Assembly (NCBI GenBank): GCA_033002965.1
Contig: JAURVB010014033.1
Span: 29,398-93,397, forward strand
Source of the DNA: Piper betle
Lineage: Eukaryota > Streptophyta > Magnoliopsida > Piperales > Piperaceae
DNA length: 64,000 nt
Reading direction: 5' to 3'
Shown here: positions 1 through 11,009 of the stretch, piece after piece
How positions within the stretch are numbered: position 1 is the first letter of the stretch
How the letters are laid out: each line of letters opens with the position of its first letter
Notes under the pieces: generated by a model
Told to the model about the DNA's origin: nothing
The model's input: only the letters and a program-made list of their open reading frames with translations
Database searches by the model: none
Program-made: the position numbers and the translations under genes

Positions 1-710
1 AACTATGTGTACCCTCAGGGCACTCTGCTACAGATCCTATGGCTATACTAGGGTGTCCTGCGAGTCCTGCTTGCATGCAGTGGACTCTATTACCATATAA
101 GTGTATATGCTAATGAGTAGTATGGTTCACTGTCGCCAGTCTATGTCAAACACTTCGGTGTCCCTATAAGAGGAACAAGACTGCTCACCTGGTCCTATCT
201 AACTCGGTCCTAAATCAAATATCTCACTCTGTTCCATAATGGAACAAGGACAGTTGTATGACTCTACTGCATGCTATGACTCTGTAACTATCTATACAAC
301 CACTAACTACTACTAAAGGGACTCTCTATGACAGAATAATGGCAAAAACACCTCTACATGTACAGGATCTCTCAAGGAGTATGAGAACATACTCTTCCTG
401 GGACTGTAGGATCTGCATCTGGTCTGTGACATGTGCATAGTTAATGTCTGCTCATCTCAACCATCTAGTAAACAAATGGAAGGACTAGTATATATGGAAA
501 GATGAATGTTAAAATACTCAGGTGAAACTTGGGTCTGTCGACATATCTAGTCACATGGAAAGAGACGAGATCTCTCCTAGACAATTAGTAATAGTGCTCT
601 AGGGCTCTAACTAGGAGGTGTCTCATCCTCACATAGTCTAACATCATGTCTCGATCTATGGTGATGTAATGATATCTGTTTGGGACACAGTGGGGAGATG
701 AAACTCTGTA
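1..710. other. Unassigned non-coding DNA left of first retroelement
   Basis: No credible reading frame, RNA gene or repeat boundary is visible. The composition resembles non-coding interior of a decayed LTR element. Read on the minus strand, parts near 560-710 loosely resemble the non-coding stretch at 9924-10120, which would make it flanking element DNA. That resemblance is weak and judged by eye. Confidence 0.3.
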
Positions 711-1085
711 TGTAACGACCCGCCATTTTTCACAACATTGTGGGCCTAGCTAGCTAGGTGTTACTCACAATTTAGCAAATATGTCTAGCATTTCTAACAA
801 ACACATATATAAAGATCCCACAGTCTTGGACCGTTTCCCAGTAGCCACACTTATTTCTCAAATAAATAAAAAAGGGAGTCCCCATATTTATTTTGCTCCA
901 TGCTCTGGTTGTCAATCACCTAATTTCGTATCTGCACACCTGCGGAGGCAATTCCGCGTTAGTGATTACAACACTAAGTAGTATAATAGATAAAACAAGT
1001 CAAGTACATTCCACTATTTCCCTATGTTCATTTTAATATGCGGTGGAGCGATTCCGCTATACTCCAAAACAATGCGGAGGAGGTA

Positions 1086-1460
1086 TCCGCTGTGATCCGC
1101 ACACCCCGGCCGTAGCCCTTTTGTGGGGAGGCTACCACTACCATCTCCAGTGCCAGTGCCTCGCACACCCCGGCCGTAGCCTTTTTGTGGGGAAGCTATC
1201 ACTGCACTCAGGTGATTGCTATGCCCCGTTTGTGGGGAAGCTCTCACTACCAACTCTAGTGCCAGTGCCTCACACACCCCGGCCGTAGCCTTTTATGGGA
1301 GGCTATCACTACCAACTCTAGTGCCAGTGCCTCGCACACTCCGGTCGTAGCCTTTTTATGGGGAGGCTATCACTGCACTCCAGTGCGATGGAGGAATCGC
1401 TGTGCCTCGCTCACCCCGGCCGTAGCCTTTTTATGGGGCGGCTATCACTACTCCAAAACA
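1086..1460. repeat. LTR tandem-repeat block, about 5 units
   Basis: Units carry CCCCGGCCGTAGCC, a T run, a G-rich block, then GGCTATCACT. Each unit can pair TAGCC with GGCTA. I count five GTAGCC motifs here, against about fourteen in the partner LTR at 7388-8550. Confidence 0.85.
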
Positions 1461-2793
1461 ATGTCGATGCATTACACAATTTACGCACATAATACGACCC
1501 CGTGTCGGACTGAGTCAATTCTTTGACCCCGGTTGCACTCGGTGCATGGTGGTCGAATCTGGGCTCAGGCCGACCTAGGCTACCAACAAGGAAAGTACGA
1601 TGTTCTACCTATTATACGTACCTGACTTGTGATTTCGTCTGACTGTGATCCGCTAACCCTAATCTGAATGAGGGCATAAAATTATACATTAGTATAATTT
1701 TATTTGCATGAACCTACATGCAACTACATGACTAGTATAACTATCCATTTTGAAGATATAAAATATATCATGCTGGACTTCATTAATTATTTAATTTCCA
1801 GTAAGTCCAATGATAATTTATTATCAATGTGATATAATCAATTAAGTCCTTTTTTTCACATTTCCAATTAAATATCCCAAATAAAACCTTCATTTACCAG
1901 TTAATAATTTAATTATTAACCATACTCAATACTTAATTACTAGTATTAGTATATTCTTTAACTGATTTGTATTATCCTAATTTAAGGATGTCACTAGTAC
2001 AGTTATTTGTAATTTATTTTTAACTCGACCGTATCGAGTCATCCCATATTTACAAAACTGCCATTCTTCTTCCCCGACGTCCTTCTCTTTCCCATACCTT
2101 CTTCTTCTTCGCACCCAAAACCAGCATGTCTTCTTTTCCTTCCACCCAATTTCAGACCCCATCTTCTATCTACCCCACTGATCCGATTGGATAAACCCCA
2201 AAGATCCAATCTTTATCCACTGCTATCTCATGGAACTCGGACTACACCCTACATGGGGACCTTAATTTCACCATTCATGGTGGCCGACCAGCAGCCATGG
2301 TGACCATGTCCTGCCCCATCAAGGTGACGACCAGCACCACCCCAGGTGACGACCAGTCTGCACTTTCCATGGCGGATCCACGTCTGGCCAGCAACACCAC
2401 CCATGGCAACACCGACCTGGTCTCCCTTCACGTTCCTGATTTGCATCCCTCCTCGACGGTCTGACTCGGCCACCCAAGGCGACTCCGTCCGGCCAGCAGC
2501 ACCGCCGGGAGCACTCCCTACTTCCAGCACGTCAACCCAACTCACAAGGATGGAAGATGGCGTTGTTGCTGCTGCAAAACATCAGGATGACCTCCTAGTG
2601 TTCCCCTTCTCTTCGTTGATTTCAGATTTTAATTTTATGTTTATCATGCTTATTATCTAAACATGCTTATTATCCATTTGAGCATGTGTATTTATGCAAC
2701 TAAGAAGAGGAAAGGAAGAAGAATTACCCGAGCGAAGGAGGAAGCCGGCGTCTGTCTGAAGAGAAATTATGTGGATGACGCCCTCCCCTTCTC

Positions 2794-2801
2794 TTTATAT
2801 A
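2794..2801 (-). promoter_or_regulatory. Putative TATA box of family A LTR
   Basis: The minus strand reads TATATAAA, followed by an AG-rich stretch. It lies about 300 bp inside the LTR from its element-strand start, a usual position for a plant LTR promoter. Other copies have TTTATAAA at the equivalent place, for example near 23930. If correct, U3 is about 2775-3101, and most of the LTR, including the tandem-repeat block, is transcribed leader. Confidence 0.5.
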
Positions 2802-3049
2802 ATGTCATGAAGGCTAGGGTTTGTGAAAACTTACTTCGCCCGTATTTCACTTAATCGAGTAACTGGGTAATCGATATGATTCACTTTATTGTTTAAACGG
2901 TTTGATTCCGCTTGACCGATTAAACAATAATTAACCGGTTAAAATACTTTTCACTTAACCGGGTAATTCACAGTTAACCGGTTGACGGTAAATAATTTGT
3001 ATGGAAAATAAATAAATTTTCCCAACATTCGATCCCACCGCGACGAACA

Positions 3050-3084
<35 letters not shown>

Positions 3085-3101
3085 TTTTCCGGGTCTTTAC
3101 A

Positions 3102-3114
3102 ATCTCCCCAACTT
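3102..3114 (-). other. Polypurine tract
   Basis: The minus strand reads AAGTTGGGGAGAT immediately before the LTR start. It is the expected plus-strand DNA primer of an LTR retrotransposon. Near-identical tracts occur at 24201-24213 (minus) and about 39765-39777 (plus). Confidence 0.8.
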
Positions 3115-3211
3115 AGAATTATTTCGTCCCCGAAATATCATAGCATTAATAGGATATTCATGATTAAGTACATCTCCGGTATAAGTTCATGTTACAACAA
3201 TTACACGGATT

Positions 3212-6166
3212 TTATGCTACAAACAGGCTAGGATATTTTCTGGCCATTTCCTGTTCAGTCTCCCATGTAGCTTCTTCTGATCCCTGATTTCTCCATAATA
3301 CCTTTACCAAAGGGATCTCCTTGTTACGGAGTGTCTTTGTTTCCCTTGCCAAGATGCGAATCGGTTTTTCCTCGTAGGTTAAATCCGATTGTAGCTCTAA
3401 ATCTGCAAAATTTGTGATAATGTGATTCTCATCTCGTACATATTTCTTTAGCATTGACACATGAAAGACATTGTGTACACCATCAAGGCTTGGTGGTAAT
3501 GCTAATCTATATGCACAACTTCCGATTCGATCCAGAATTGGAAATGGTCCTATGAATCTTGGCTTCAACTTCCCTGATGTTCTAAATCTGATCACTCCCT
3601 TTTTAGGTGAGGTCTTAAGGTAGACGAACTCCCCAACTTGGAATTCTAAGTCCTTCCTTCGAGTGTCAGCATAACTTTTCTGCCGATCCTGAGCTGCCTT
3701 AAGCCTTTGCTGGATGAGTTGCACTTTTTCAGCTGCTTCTCTCACCATCTCTGGCCCGACTATAACCACCTCTGTAGACTCCAACCAGCATGATGGAGAT
3801 CGACAAGGCCTACCGTATAAAGCTTCAAACGGTGCCATTCCTATACTGGCTTGGTAAGAGTTATTATAGGTGAATTCAGCCAAGGCTAAGTGTTTCTCCC
3901 AATCTCCTCCCCAGTCGAGGATGCAAGCTCTCAACAAATCCTCCAAGGTTTGATTGGTCCTCTCACTCTGACCATCAGTTTGGGGGTGATATGCTGTACT
4001 TAACTTGATTTGGGTCCCCATAGCTTTTTGGAAAACTTCCCAAAAATGTGACGTGAATAGGGGATCTCTGTCAGAGACTATCTCCTTTGGAATTCCATGC
4101 AGCCTGACAATGTTATTTATGTACAGTTCTGCTAAGTATTCTGCCGTCCTTGTTGATTTTGTGGGGATAAAGTGAGCTGCCTTAGTCAAACGGTCCACAA
4201 CCACCCATATAGAGTCATGTCTCTTCAAAGTCCTTGGGAGTTTAGTAATAAAATCACATGTGACACGCTCCCATTTCCAGGTAGGTATCTCTAAAGATTG
4301 TAATAATCCACCGGGTAGTTGATGTTGGGCTTTGATCAATTGGCACGTCTGACACTTGGAAACAAAATCCACCACATCCCTCTTCATCCCAATCCACCAG
4401 TAGGTTCGTTTTAAGTCCTGGTACATCTTTGTAACACCAGGGTGTATTGAGAACCTTGAACGATGAGCTTCCTCCAGGATATCTCGCTTTAATGCATCAT
4501 TGTTGGGTACACACAACCTCCCTCTAAATCTGATTACACTGTTGGAATCTGCTACAATGTCAGGAGTTTTGTCCAACATTTCATTCAGCTTCTCATCTTC
4601 CATTTGTGTTAGCTTAACTCGGTCCACCAATTCATTGGAGATAACCAGGTTCGCCAGTAGTCCTGTCATTCGTTCCACCGGGTTAATAGCTACCACCTCA
4701 GCTGACATAGCCCAAAGTCTAGCTAGCTGTTGACCCTTGTCCACCTTGCCCTTCCGACTCAACGCGTCGGCTACAACGTTCGCTTTTCCCGGATGGTATA
4801 AAATTTGGAAATCATAGTCCTTCAAGTATTCTATCCACCGCCTCTGTCGAAGGTTAAGGTCATTCTGGGTGAAGATATACTTCAAACTTTGGTGGTCGGT
4901 GAAAACCTCGAACTGAGCTCCGTACAAATAGTGTCTCCAAATTTTCAGAGCAAACACAACTGCTGCCAGTTCCAAGTCATGGGTTGCATAATTTTGCTCG
5001 TGAATCTTCAATTGGCGAGAGGCGTAAGCCACCACCTTACCATCTTGCATAAGGACACATCCTAACCCCACTAGAGATGCATCACTGAAGACCACGAATC
5101 CTTCATTGCCATTTGGTATAGTCAAAACTGGTGCAGTAGTTAAACTCTTCTTCAAAGATTGGAAACTCTCCTCACACTTGTTACTCCATTCGAACTTGAC
5201 TCCCTTGCGTGTAAGCTTAGTCATTGGCGATGCCACCAAGGAGAAATCTTTAATGAACTTCCGATAGTAACCTGCTAGTCCAAGGAAACTTCGGATATCT
5301 GTGACTGACTTGGGTTGTGGCCAATCAGTAACTGCTCTCACTTTTGATGGATCCACTGCGACTCCCGCCTTTGAGACAACATGTCCGAGGAATTTCACCT
5401 CCTCCAGCCAGAAGTCACACTTTGATAACTTGGCGAACAATTGATTCTCCCTCAAAACTTGAAGAGCAATGGACAAGTGTTTCCCATGGTCCTCCTCATT
5501 ATTTGAATAGACCAGAATGTCATCCACAAACACAATAATAAACTTATCCAAGTATTCGTGGAACACCGTGTTCATAAGTGACATAAAGGCCACTGGTGCA
5601 TTTGTCAGACCAAAAGGCATAACCAGAAACTCATAATGTCCATATCGAGTTCGGAAAGCCATTTTCTGTATGTCAGATTCCTTCACCCGCAGTTGATGAT
5701 ATCCGGACCGCAAGTCTATTTTTGAGAATATTCCGGTTGTTTTCAACTGATCAAATAAATCATCAATCCTCGGTAAGGGGTACCGATTCTTGACTGTCAC
5801 TTGATTGAGCTGGCGATAGTCAATACACAATCGAAGTGAGCCATCCTTCTTCTTTACGAAAAGAACAGGGGCTCCCCAGGGTGAAGTACTTGGTCGGATG
5901 AAGCCTGCCTGCAACAACTCTTCTAATTGACTCTTTAACTCCTTGAGTTCCGCTGGAGCCATGCGGTATGGTGCTTTAGAAATTGGTGATACTCCAGGTG
6001 CTAGGTCAATGACAAACTCCACTGCCCGCTTAGGAGGTAACCCTGGAAGTTCACCTGGAAATACGTCCGGAAATTCTGCTACCACCGGAATCATGGACAA
6101 CTCTTTGGGTTTGGACTCAGGCTCTAGAGCTGCTGAAATTTTTGGCATACTCTTGGACTGAATCAT
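3212..6166 (-). CDS. Ty3/gypsy pol polyprotein (RT, RNase H, integrase, chromodomain-like)
   Basis: This 984-residue open frame copies retroelement RNA and integrates the DNA. Reverse transcriptase spans about residues 45-260, with the catalytic FVDD at 213-216 and the MPFGL(T)NAP block before it. RNase H is about 357-471, starting at FSDAS. Integrase has an HHCC zinc-binding module (His568, His575, Cys605, Cys608) and a DDE core (Asp638, Asp699, Glu735, with 35 residues between the last two). The last 60 or so residues ([14 protein letters not shown]) resemble the Tekay chromodomain. No aspartic protease is present. The annotated first Met lies in DNA that is gag in another frame, so the first 13 or so residues are an artefact of a gag-pol deletion and true pol sequence starts near 6125. 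The frame is intact, so the element is fairly young. Closest relative in the window is the frame at 24266-26125. Confidence 0.9.
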   Translation of the reverse strand: MIQSKSMPKISAALEPESKPKELSMIPVVAEFPDVFPGELPGLPPKRAVEFVIDLAPGVSPISKAPYRMAPAELKELKSQLEELLQAGFIRPSTSPWGAPVLFVKKKDGSLRLCIDYRQLNQVTVKNRYPLPRIDDLFDQLKTTGIFSKIDLRSGYHQLRVKESDIQKMAFRTRYGHYEFLVMPFGLTNAPVAFMSLMNTVFHEYLDKFIIVFVDDILVYSNNEEDHGKHLSIALQVLRENQLFAKLSKCDFWLEEVKFLGHVVSKAGVAVDPSKVRAVTDWPQPKSVTDIRSFLGLAGYYRKFIKDFSLVASPMTKLTRKGVKFEWSNKCEESFQSLKKSLTTAPVLTIPNGNEGFVVFSDASLVGLGCVLMQDGKVVAYASRQLKIHEQNYATHDLELAAVVFALKIWRHYLYGAQFEVFTDHQSLKYIFTQNDLNLRQRRWIEYLKDYDFQILYHPGKANVVADALSRKGKVDKGQQLARLWAMSAEVVAINPVERMTGLLANLVISNELVDRVKLTQMEDEKLNEMLDKTPDIVADSNSVIRFRGRLCVPNNDALKRDILEEAHRSRFSIHPGVTKMYQDLKRTYWWIGMKRDVVDFVSKCQTCQLIKAQHQLPGGLLQSLEIPTWKWERVTCDFITKLPRTLKRHDSIWVVVDRLTKAAHFIPTKSTRTAEYLAELYINNIVRLHGIPKEIVSDRDPLFTSHFWEVFQKAMGTQIKLSTAYHPQTDGQSERTNQTLEDLLRACILDWGGDWEKHLALAEFTYNNSYQASIGMAPFEALYGRPCRSPSCWLESTEVVIVGPEMVREAAEKVQLIQQRLKAAQDRQKSYADTRRKDLEFQVGEFVYLKTSPKKGVIRFRTSGKLKPRFIGPFPILDRIGSCAYRLALPPSLDGVHNVFHVSMLKKYVRDENHIITNFADLELQSDLTYEEKPIRILARETKTLRNKEIPLVKVLWRNQGSEEATWETEQEMARKYPSLFVA

Positions 6167-6203
6167 CCTTCTGAGTTAGAGTGGCAAATTCCAGTGCTTT
6201 CTT

Positions 6204-6830
6204 CTAGACAACAGACTCAAGAAAATATTGTCCATTGAAAGCTGTTACAAATTCCGCCCAAGGAATGGATGAAATCTCCCGTTGATGGAACACAGTCTTC
6301 TCCATGGACTTCCACCAATAGGATGCTTCCTCCTGAAGCATGCATGTCGCCAACCTCACTTGATGGCGATGAGGCACAGAGAGAGCTCTAAATGCTTTTT
6401 CAGTAATGTCCAACCAGCTCTCCGCCTTCATTGGATCAGTCCCTCCAATGAATACCTCAGCTCCGTTCTTCCGGAATTTCTCTACAGTGTATCTATCACT
6501 GTCATCCCCATCTGGCAGTACCACTTGTCGGACTACCGGTGGCACCGGGTTTGGAAGTTCTCCTCGCTCGCCCGGGTCAGCTATTCCTACCCGCTCTTGG
6601 GCGCTCCCCTGATCCCCATTTGGGACGTTACTAGGACCCGCAGCCGAATTTGGAGCTCCATTCCCCATTACCAATCCCGGTAACCTCTGCACTATGTTCT
6701 GAACCACAGAACTGGTATTTTCTAAAGCCTGCGCTAGTCCCTGTATGGCCGTCAAAATTTGGCCTAACACACTCTCAAGGTTTGTGTCCGACTGTGTAGC
6801 TTGGCTCGACTTCCTTCGGGTGCCTGCCAT
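6204..6830 (-). CDS. Gag capsid N-terminal part, truncated
   Basis: The frame starts with MAGTRRK just inside the primer site region and runs 208 residues. It contains the retrotransposon gag signature near its C-terminus (W..ITEKAF, ATCML, EASYWWKSM, FNGQYF). A TAG stops it after LESVV. Past that stop the same frame resumes as recognisable gag ([19 protein letters not shown]) to about 6125, where it is fused to pol. The CCHC knuckle and the protease that should follow are absent. Capsid protein packages element RNA, and this copy is probably non-functional. The plus-strand homologue near 34273-35150 keeps more of the downstream gag. Confidence 0.8.
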   Translation of the reverse strand: MAGTRRKSSQATQSDTNLESVLGQILTAIQGLAQALENTSSVVQNIVQRLPGLVMGNGAPNSAAGPSNVPNGDQGSAQERVGIADPGERGELPNPVPPVVRQVVLPDGDDSDRYTVEKFRKNGAEVFIGGTDPMKAESWLDITEKAFRALSVPHRHQVRLATCMLQEEASYWWKSMEKTVFHQREISSIPWAEFVTAFNGQYFLESVV

Positions 6831-6998
6831 CTAAAAATTTATTCCGTTATGGTTCATTAATTTTTTTTTCAATGATTACTTAGGTTTATTAGGGAGGTCC
6901 ACTAATTCCCTAATGACATACCCTATTGGAGAAAAATAAAATATTAGACTCTTCAACAAGGTACTTGAGTCATAAGATGTGAGCTTTTGGGAAACCGT

Positions 6999-7010
6999 GC
7001 TCTGATACCA
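6999..7010 (-). other. Primer binding site, initiator tRNA-Met
   Basis: The minus strand reads TGGTATCAGAGC, complementary to the 3' end of plant initiator Met tRNA. It lies two bases inside the LTR boundary at 7013. It primes minus-strand DNA synthesis and fixes the element as minus-strand. Confidence 0.92.
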
Positions 7011-7387
7011 CCTCTAACGACCCGCCATTTTTCACGATATTGTGGGCCTAACTAGCTAGGTGTTACTCAAAAGTAAAGTAATTATGTCAAACATTTTTTA
7101 TAAATAATAACATATATAAAGATCCCACAGTCTTGGACTGTTTCCCAGCAGCCACACTTATTTCTCAATTAAATAAAAAAAGGAGTCCTCATATTTATTT
7201 TGCTCCATACTCTGGATGTCAATCACCTAATCTCGTATTTGCACACCTGCGGAGGCAATTCCGCGCTAGTGATTACAACACTAAGTAGTATAATAGATAA
7301 AACAAAACAAGTACATTCCACTACTTCCTTATGTTTATTTTAATATGCGGTGGAGCGATTCCGCTATACTCCAAAACAATGCGGAGG

Positions 7388-8550
7388 AGGTATCCGCTGT
7401 GATCCGCACACCCCGGCCGTAGCCTTTTTTGTGGGGAGCCTACCTCTACCGTCTCCAGTGCCAGTGCCTCACACACCCCGGCCGTAGCCATTTTGTGGGG
7501 TAGCTATCACTGCACTCGGGTGATTGCTATGCCCCGTTTGTGGGGAAGCTCTCACTACCAATTCTAGTGCCAGTGCCTCGCACACCCCGGCCGTAGCCTT
7601 TTTATAGGGAGGCTATCACTGCACTCTAGTGTCAATGCCTTGCACACCCCGGCCGTAGCCTTTTTGTGGGGCGGCTATCACTGCACTCAGGTGATTGCTA
7701 TGCCCCGTTTGTGGGGAAGCTCTCACTACCAATTCCAGTGTCAATGCCTTGCACACCCCGGCCGTAGCCTTTTTGTGGGGCAGCTATCACTGCACTCAGG
7801 TGATTGCTATGCCCCATTTGTGGGGAAGCTCTCACTACCAATTCTAGTGCCAGTGCCTCACACACCCCGGCCGTAGCCTTTTTATGGGGCGGCTATCACT
7901 GCACTCTAGTGCCAATGCCTTGCACACCCTGGCTGTAGCCTTTTTATGGGGCGGCTATCACTGCACTCAGGTGATTGCTATGCCCCGCTTGTGGGGAAGC
8001 TCTCACTACCAATTCTAGTGTCAGTGCCTCCCACACCCCGGCCGTAGCCTTTTTATGGGGAGGCTATCACTGCACTCCAGTGCCAATGCCTTGCACACCC
8101 CGGCCGTAGCCTTTTGTGGGGCGGCTATCACTGCACTCAGGTGATTGCTATGCCCCGTTTGTGGGGAAGCTCTCACTACCAATTCTAGTGCCAGTCCCTC
8201 GCACACCCCGGCCGTAGCCTTTTTATGGGGAGGCTATCACTATACTCCAGTGCCAATGCCTTGCACACCCCGGCCGTAGCCTTTTTGTGGGGCGGCTATC
8301 ACTACACTCAGGTGATTGCTATGCCCCATTTGTGGGGAAGCTCTCACTACCAATTCGAGTGCCAGTGCCTCACACACCCCGGCCGTAGCCTTTTTATGGG
8401 TCGGCTATCACTGTACTCCAGTGCGAGTGCCTCACACACCCCGCCGTAGCCTTTTTATAGGGGGCTATCACTGCACTCCAGTGCGATGGAGGAGTCGTTG
8501 TGCCTCACTCACCCCGACCGTAGCCATTTTATGGGGTGGCTATCACTACT
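7388..8550. repeat. LTR tandem-repeat block, about 14 units with a 171-bp higher-order period
   Basis: GTAGCC motifs near 7413, 7478, 7588, 7650, 7759, 7869, 7931, 8039, 8101, 8210, 8272, 8381, 8443 and 8515 mark the units. Spacings alternate between about 62 and 109 bp over most of the block, giving a composite period near 171 bp. The longer spacing includes an extra module (GGTGATTGCTATGCCCC then GGGGAAGCTCTCACTACC). Open frames crossing the block result from its low stop content. Confidence 0.88.
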
Positions 8551-8761
8551 CCAAAACCATGTTGATGCATTACAAAATTCACGCACATAACACGACCCAG
8601 TGTCGGACTGAGTCAATTCATTGACCCCGGTTGCACTCGGTGCATGGTAGTCGAATCTGGGCTCAAGCCGACCTAGGCTACCAACAAGGAAAATATGATG
8701 TTCTACCTATTATACGTACCTGATTTGTGATTATGTCTGAATGTGACCCGTGAACCTTAAT

Positions 8762-9006
8762 ACAGTAATGGGGAGGTCGCTTGGGACGGAGATGAGGGAT
8801 GAAATACTCACACAGTAATGGGGAGGTCGCCTGGGACGGAGATGAGGGATGAAATACTCCCTCCTCCTGCATATATATACACTTCAACCATTCCCTCTAT
8901 TAAATTCTCATACCCCATCATCCATTGGTATTTCTTAGGTTCAATGACCCCTTCATTAAATTCTCACACCCCATCATCCATTGGTATTTCCTAGGTTCAA
9001 CGACCC
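8762..9006. repeat. Two adjacent short tandem duplications in the LTR
   Basis: A unit of about 49 bp (CACAGTAATGGGGAGGTCGC, then GGGATGAAATACTC) occurs twice near 8763-8860. A unit of about 55 bp (TTAAATTCTCA, CATCCATTGGTATTTC, ACCCC) occurs twice near 8899-9006. Neither block occurs in the other family A LTRs of the window. Confidence 0.75.
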
Positions 9007-9261
9007 CTTCTCCTTTTATAAAGAATAAATGACAGCTAGGGTTTGTGGAATCACCCTTTCACAATAATTCCTTTAACCGGGTAATTGGGTAATTAACATG
9101 GTTCACTTAACCTTTTCACTCAACCTCTTAAATGGAATGGTTCACTTAAATAGTTAAATGGATAATTAATGTGTTCGACTCGACTGATTCAACTAGAATC
9201 GTCCGATTAGAAATTTCTTTTCAATTTAACTGGGTAATTCATAGTTAACCAGTTAATGAAA

Positions 9262-9923
9262 CCGGGGTTGACTCAATTTGGTACAAGGCAGCACCCCCAG
9301 AAAGATTAAATACTTGCCCCCACGCCGAAAGGGGTGACAGGCTGCAGTGGCGCAAGAAGGCTCATTATGCACTTGTAATATTGAGAGAGTGAGTCAATGG
9401 CAAATATCGGTAACTGTAGGCCGTGGGCCATGTAGCGTGTGTGCACATGCATGGGATGGTAGCTGGATAGGGTGGCCACCCCTCCTAACATAATTGGAGC
9501 TCAGCATAGGCTCATAATTACTAAAAGACACTTGAAATGATAATTGGGATTATATTGACTTGTTTCATTTAATTATGCGGCTTAGTAATTTCAACGCTAA
9601 CGCGGAATTGCCTCCTTAGGTGAATAGCTTTGGACTGAAGATTAAGATTGTGGTTGGTGGTTCTTTTACCAACCTAGGTATGGTGAATCAATAATAATTG
9701 GACTTCCTTTTTATTCTCTTTTGTTATAATTGTGGCCATGGGAAATGGCCCGAGATTGTGGGATGATTATTTTATATCTTGTCATATGCTATCAGAACAT
9801 TTTTTTTTTATGATTTATAAATTCTAGACTTATTGACGTATTATGAATCATGTTCTAGAATGTTATTGTTACATCAATTTTATTTTTAGGTAACACCCGG
9901 TCTGGTTTGGGTGGGTCGTTACA
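9262..9923 (+). repeat. LTR fragment of opposite orientation (subfamily B)
   Basis: It ends GTGGGTCGTTACA, the 3' end of an A/B-type LTR on the plus strand. Inside are the reversed landmarks: TGCACTTGTAA, GGTGGCCACCCC near 9470-9482, the CTTAGTAATTT..CTAACGCGGAATT module, and CCGGTCTGGTTTGGG near the end. It is the same subfamily as the solo LTR at 11656-12752. Its left part is missing because it is fused directly to the truncated LTR ending at 9261. Confidence 0.75.
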
Positions 9924-11009
9924 TAGGTGTGTAGTGTTATATAGTTACATGGTGTGCACCTCTATATTGTATATTGCTTATATATGACCATCTAACAGCC
10001 CTGTTTGTGAGTCTACCACAGTGGTAGTAGCTAAGTGAGTCAAGATCGAGCATTAGAAATCGATGCGGGATGACTAGTCATTAATCACAAACAACAGGAT
10101 GAGGCACTTTTGTGCCTCGCAATGGGTTCCCGTCGACTCGTGGTGCAACCGTAGTTCTTTGGGAAGGGAGATCCCCATACACTAGGAGGTGTGTACCTAG
10201 TACTCGATCGACAGACACTTGTCTGCTATTTACTGATTGTCCTAGAACCCTAGCAGCCATCCTTCGGGATGCCTACGTTGTAGTTCTGGGGATGATGATC
10301 AGATCCACGGTAAGTGCAACAATAGTACTTCAAAGAAGACATTGCCTCGGCCTTCCTACATTTTATATATACCACCGTATCATGTCTTATACACCTCTCA
10401 CTATGTAGCAATAGGTAGAGACATAGTGATCATATCTGATAGACAACCACCCGGGGTGGGCACCTTCTAGGTCCCCTTAGCCCATCTCACACTTTTCACA
10501 CTTGCCAAAGCCCTATTTTCAAGGCTAGTCACGACACCTTGATTGGAGGGTACCCCTTTGCACAACCATGCATCACAAGGTCAGCCTGACGTTTAGATTA
10601 CCTCATGTGTTGAGGTTTGCGTGGGGGTTCTAATAGATCACCTTTCCATATGCACACGTAGATCTACATTCATCCTCATGTGGAAGAGGCGAGTATGATT
10701 ACGTACTCAAGTTACATAAGCAGACACATGCGTGATATAAACCTTCGACAAGTATATCCTGCAGTAGTATGGTTGATGGCAATATGACTTCATGGTGATG
10801 TGAAAAGTGGCACCACATCTCATTGGTGGTAGGGTTCACTAGCAATGTGGTTGGTACCATTGGAATTGAAAGTGGAGAATATTACAATAACTCCTTGCAC
10901 CACATATGTGTGTCTAGTTGTTTATATGATTTGATCACGGCCTATGTCCGTAGAGTGTATAGCCCCTTAGTTAAATTCTGAAGATGGAATTTTCCTAAGT
11001 GGGGGAGGC
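9924..11009 (+). other. Non-coding 3' interior of an LTR element (family D)
   Basis: No protein similarity is visible. It ends in a polypurine run (AAGTGGGGGAGGC, about 10997-11009) directly before an LTR-like start TGTAAAATCGAGG at 11010. This is therefore interpreted as the 3' internal end of a plus-strand LTR element whose coding part is absent here. Confidence 0.55.

Larger units (their letters stand above)
711..3101 (-). repeat. 3' LTR of family A element (2.39 kb)
   Basis: On the plus strand it runs from TGTAACGACCCGCC to GGGTCTTTACA, an imperfect inverted pair typical of LTR ends, and it directly abuts the polypurine tract at 3102. Internal landmarks shared with other copies are a GCGGA/TCCGC hairpin near 930-955, a tandem-repeat block (about 1086-1460), a conserved module near 1500-1580 (TGCACTCGGTGCATGGTGG), a TATA-like box near 2794, paired GGGTAAT motifs near 2860-2990, and an ATT microsatellite near 3050-3085. 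The short reading frames inside it are not conserved as proteins. Confidence 0.88.
711..9261 (-). mobile_element. Ty3/gypsy chromovirus, Tekay/Del-like (family A), nearly complete but internally deleted
   Basis: This is a minus-strand LTR retrotransposon. The left LTR (711-3101) is its 3' LTR and the right LTR (7013-9261) its 5' LTR. Between them, on the minus strand, come a tRNA-iMet primer site, gag, pol in the order reverse transcriptase, RNase H, integrase and chromodomain-like tail, and a polypurine tract. That order is diagnostic of Ty3/gypsy, and the tail plus iMet primer point to the Tekay/Del chromoviruses. LTRs begin TGTAAAGACCC and end with GTCGTTACA or a close variant on the element strand. 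The right LTR is cut short at about 9261, where DNA of opposite orientation begins, and no matching target duplication was found. The element lacks the C-terminal half of gag and the protease, so it could not move by itself. Confidence 0.88.
7013..9261 (-). repeat. 5' LTR of family A element, truncated at its U3 end
   Basis: It begins on the plus strand with TCTAACGACCCGCC, one change from the canonical end, right after the primer site. Compared with the partner LTR it has a greatly expanded tandem block (7388-8550), and about 1 kb of leader (equivalent to roughly 1670-2740) is replaced by 8758-9006, which holds two short tandem duplications. The terminal GGGTCTTTACA is missing because opposite-orientation LTR DNA starts at about 9262. 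Confidence 0.8.

Noticed and set aside
2249..2854. Conserved small proteins shared by several LTR copies
   Set aside because: The DNA is conserved because the LTRs are related. Frames differ by indels between 2346, 23593, 33184 and 45164, so no protein is maintained.
7388..8550. CRISPR-like array in the LTR tandem block
   Set aside because: The units are contiguous 62/109-bp repeats without unique spacers, the context is a plant LTR, and there are no cas genes.
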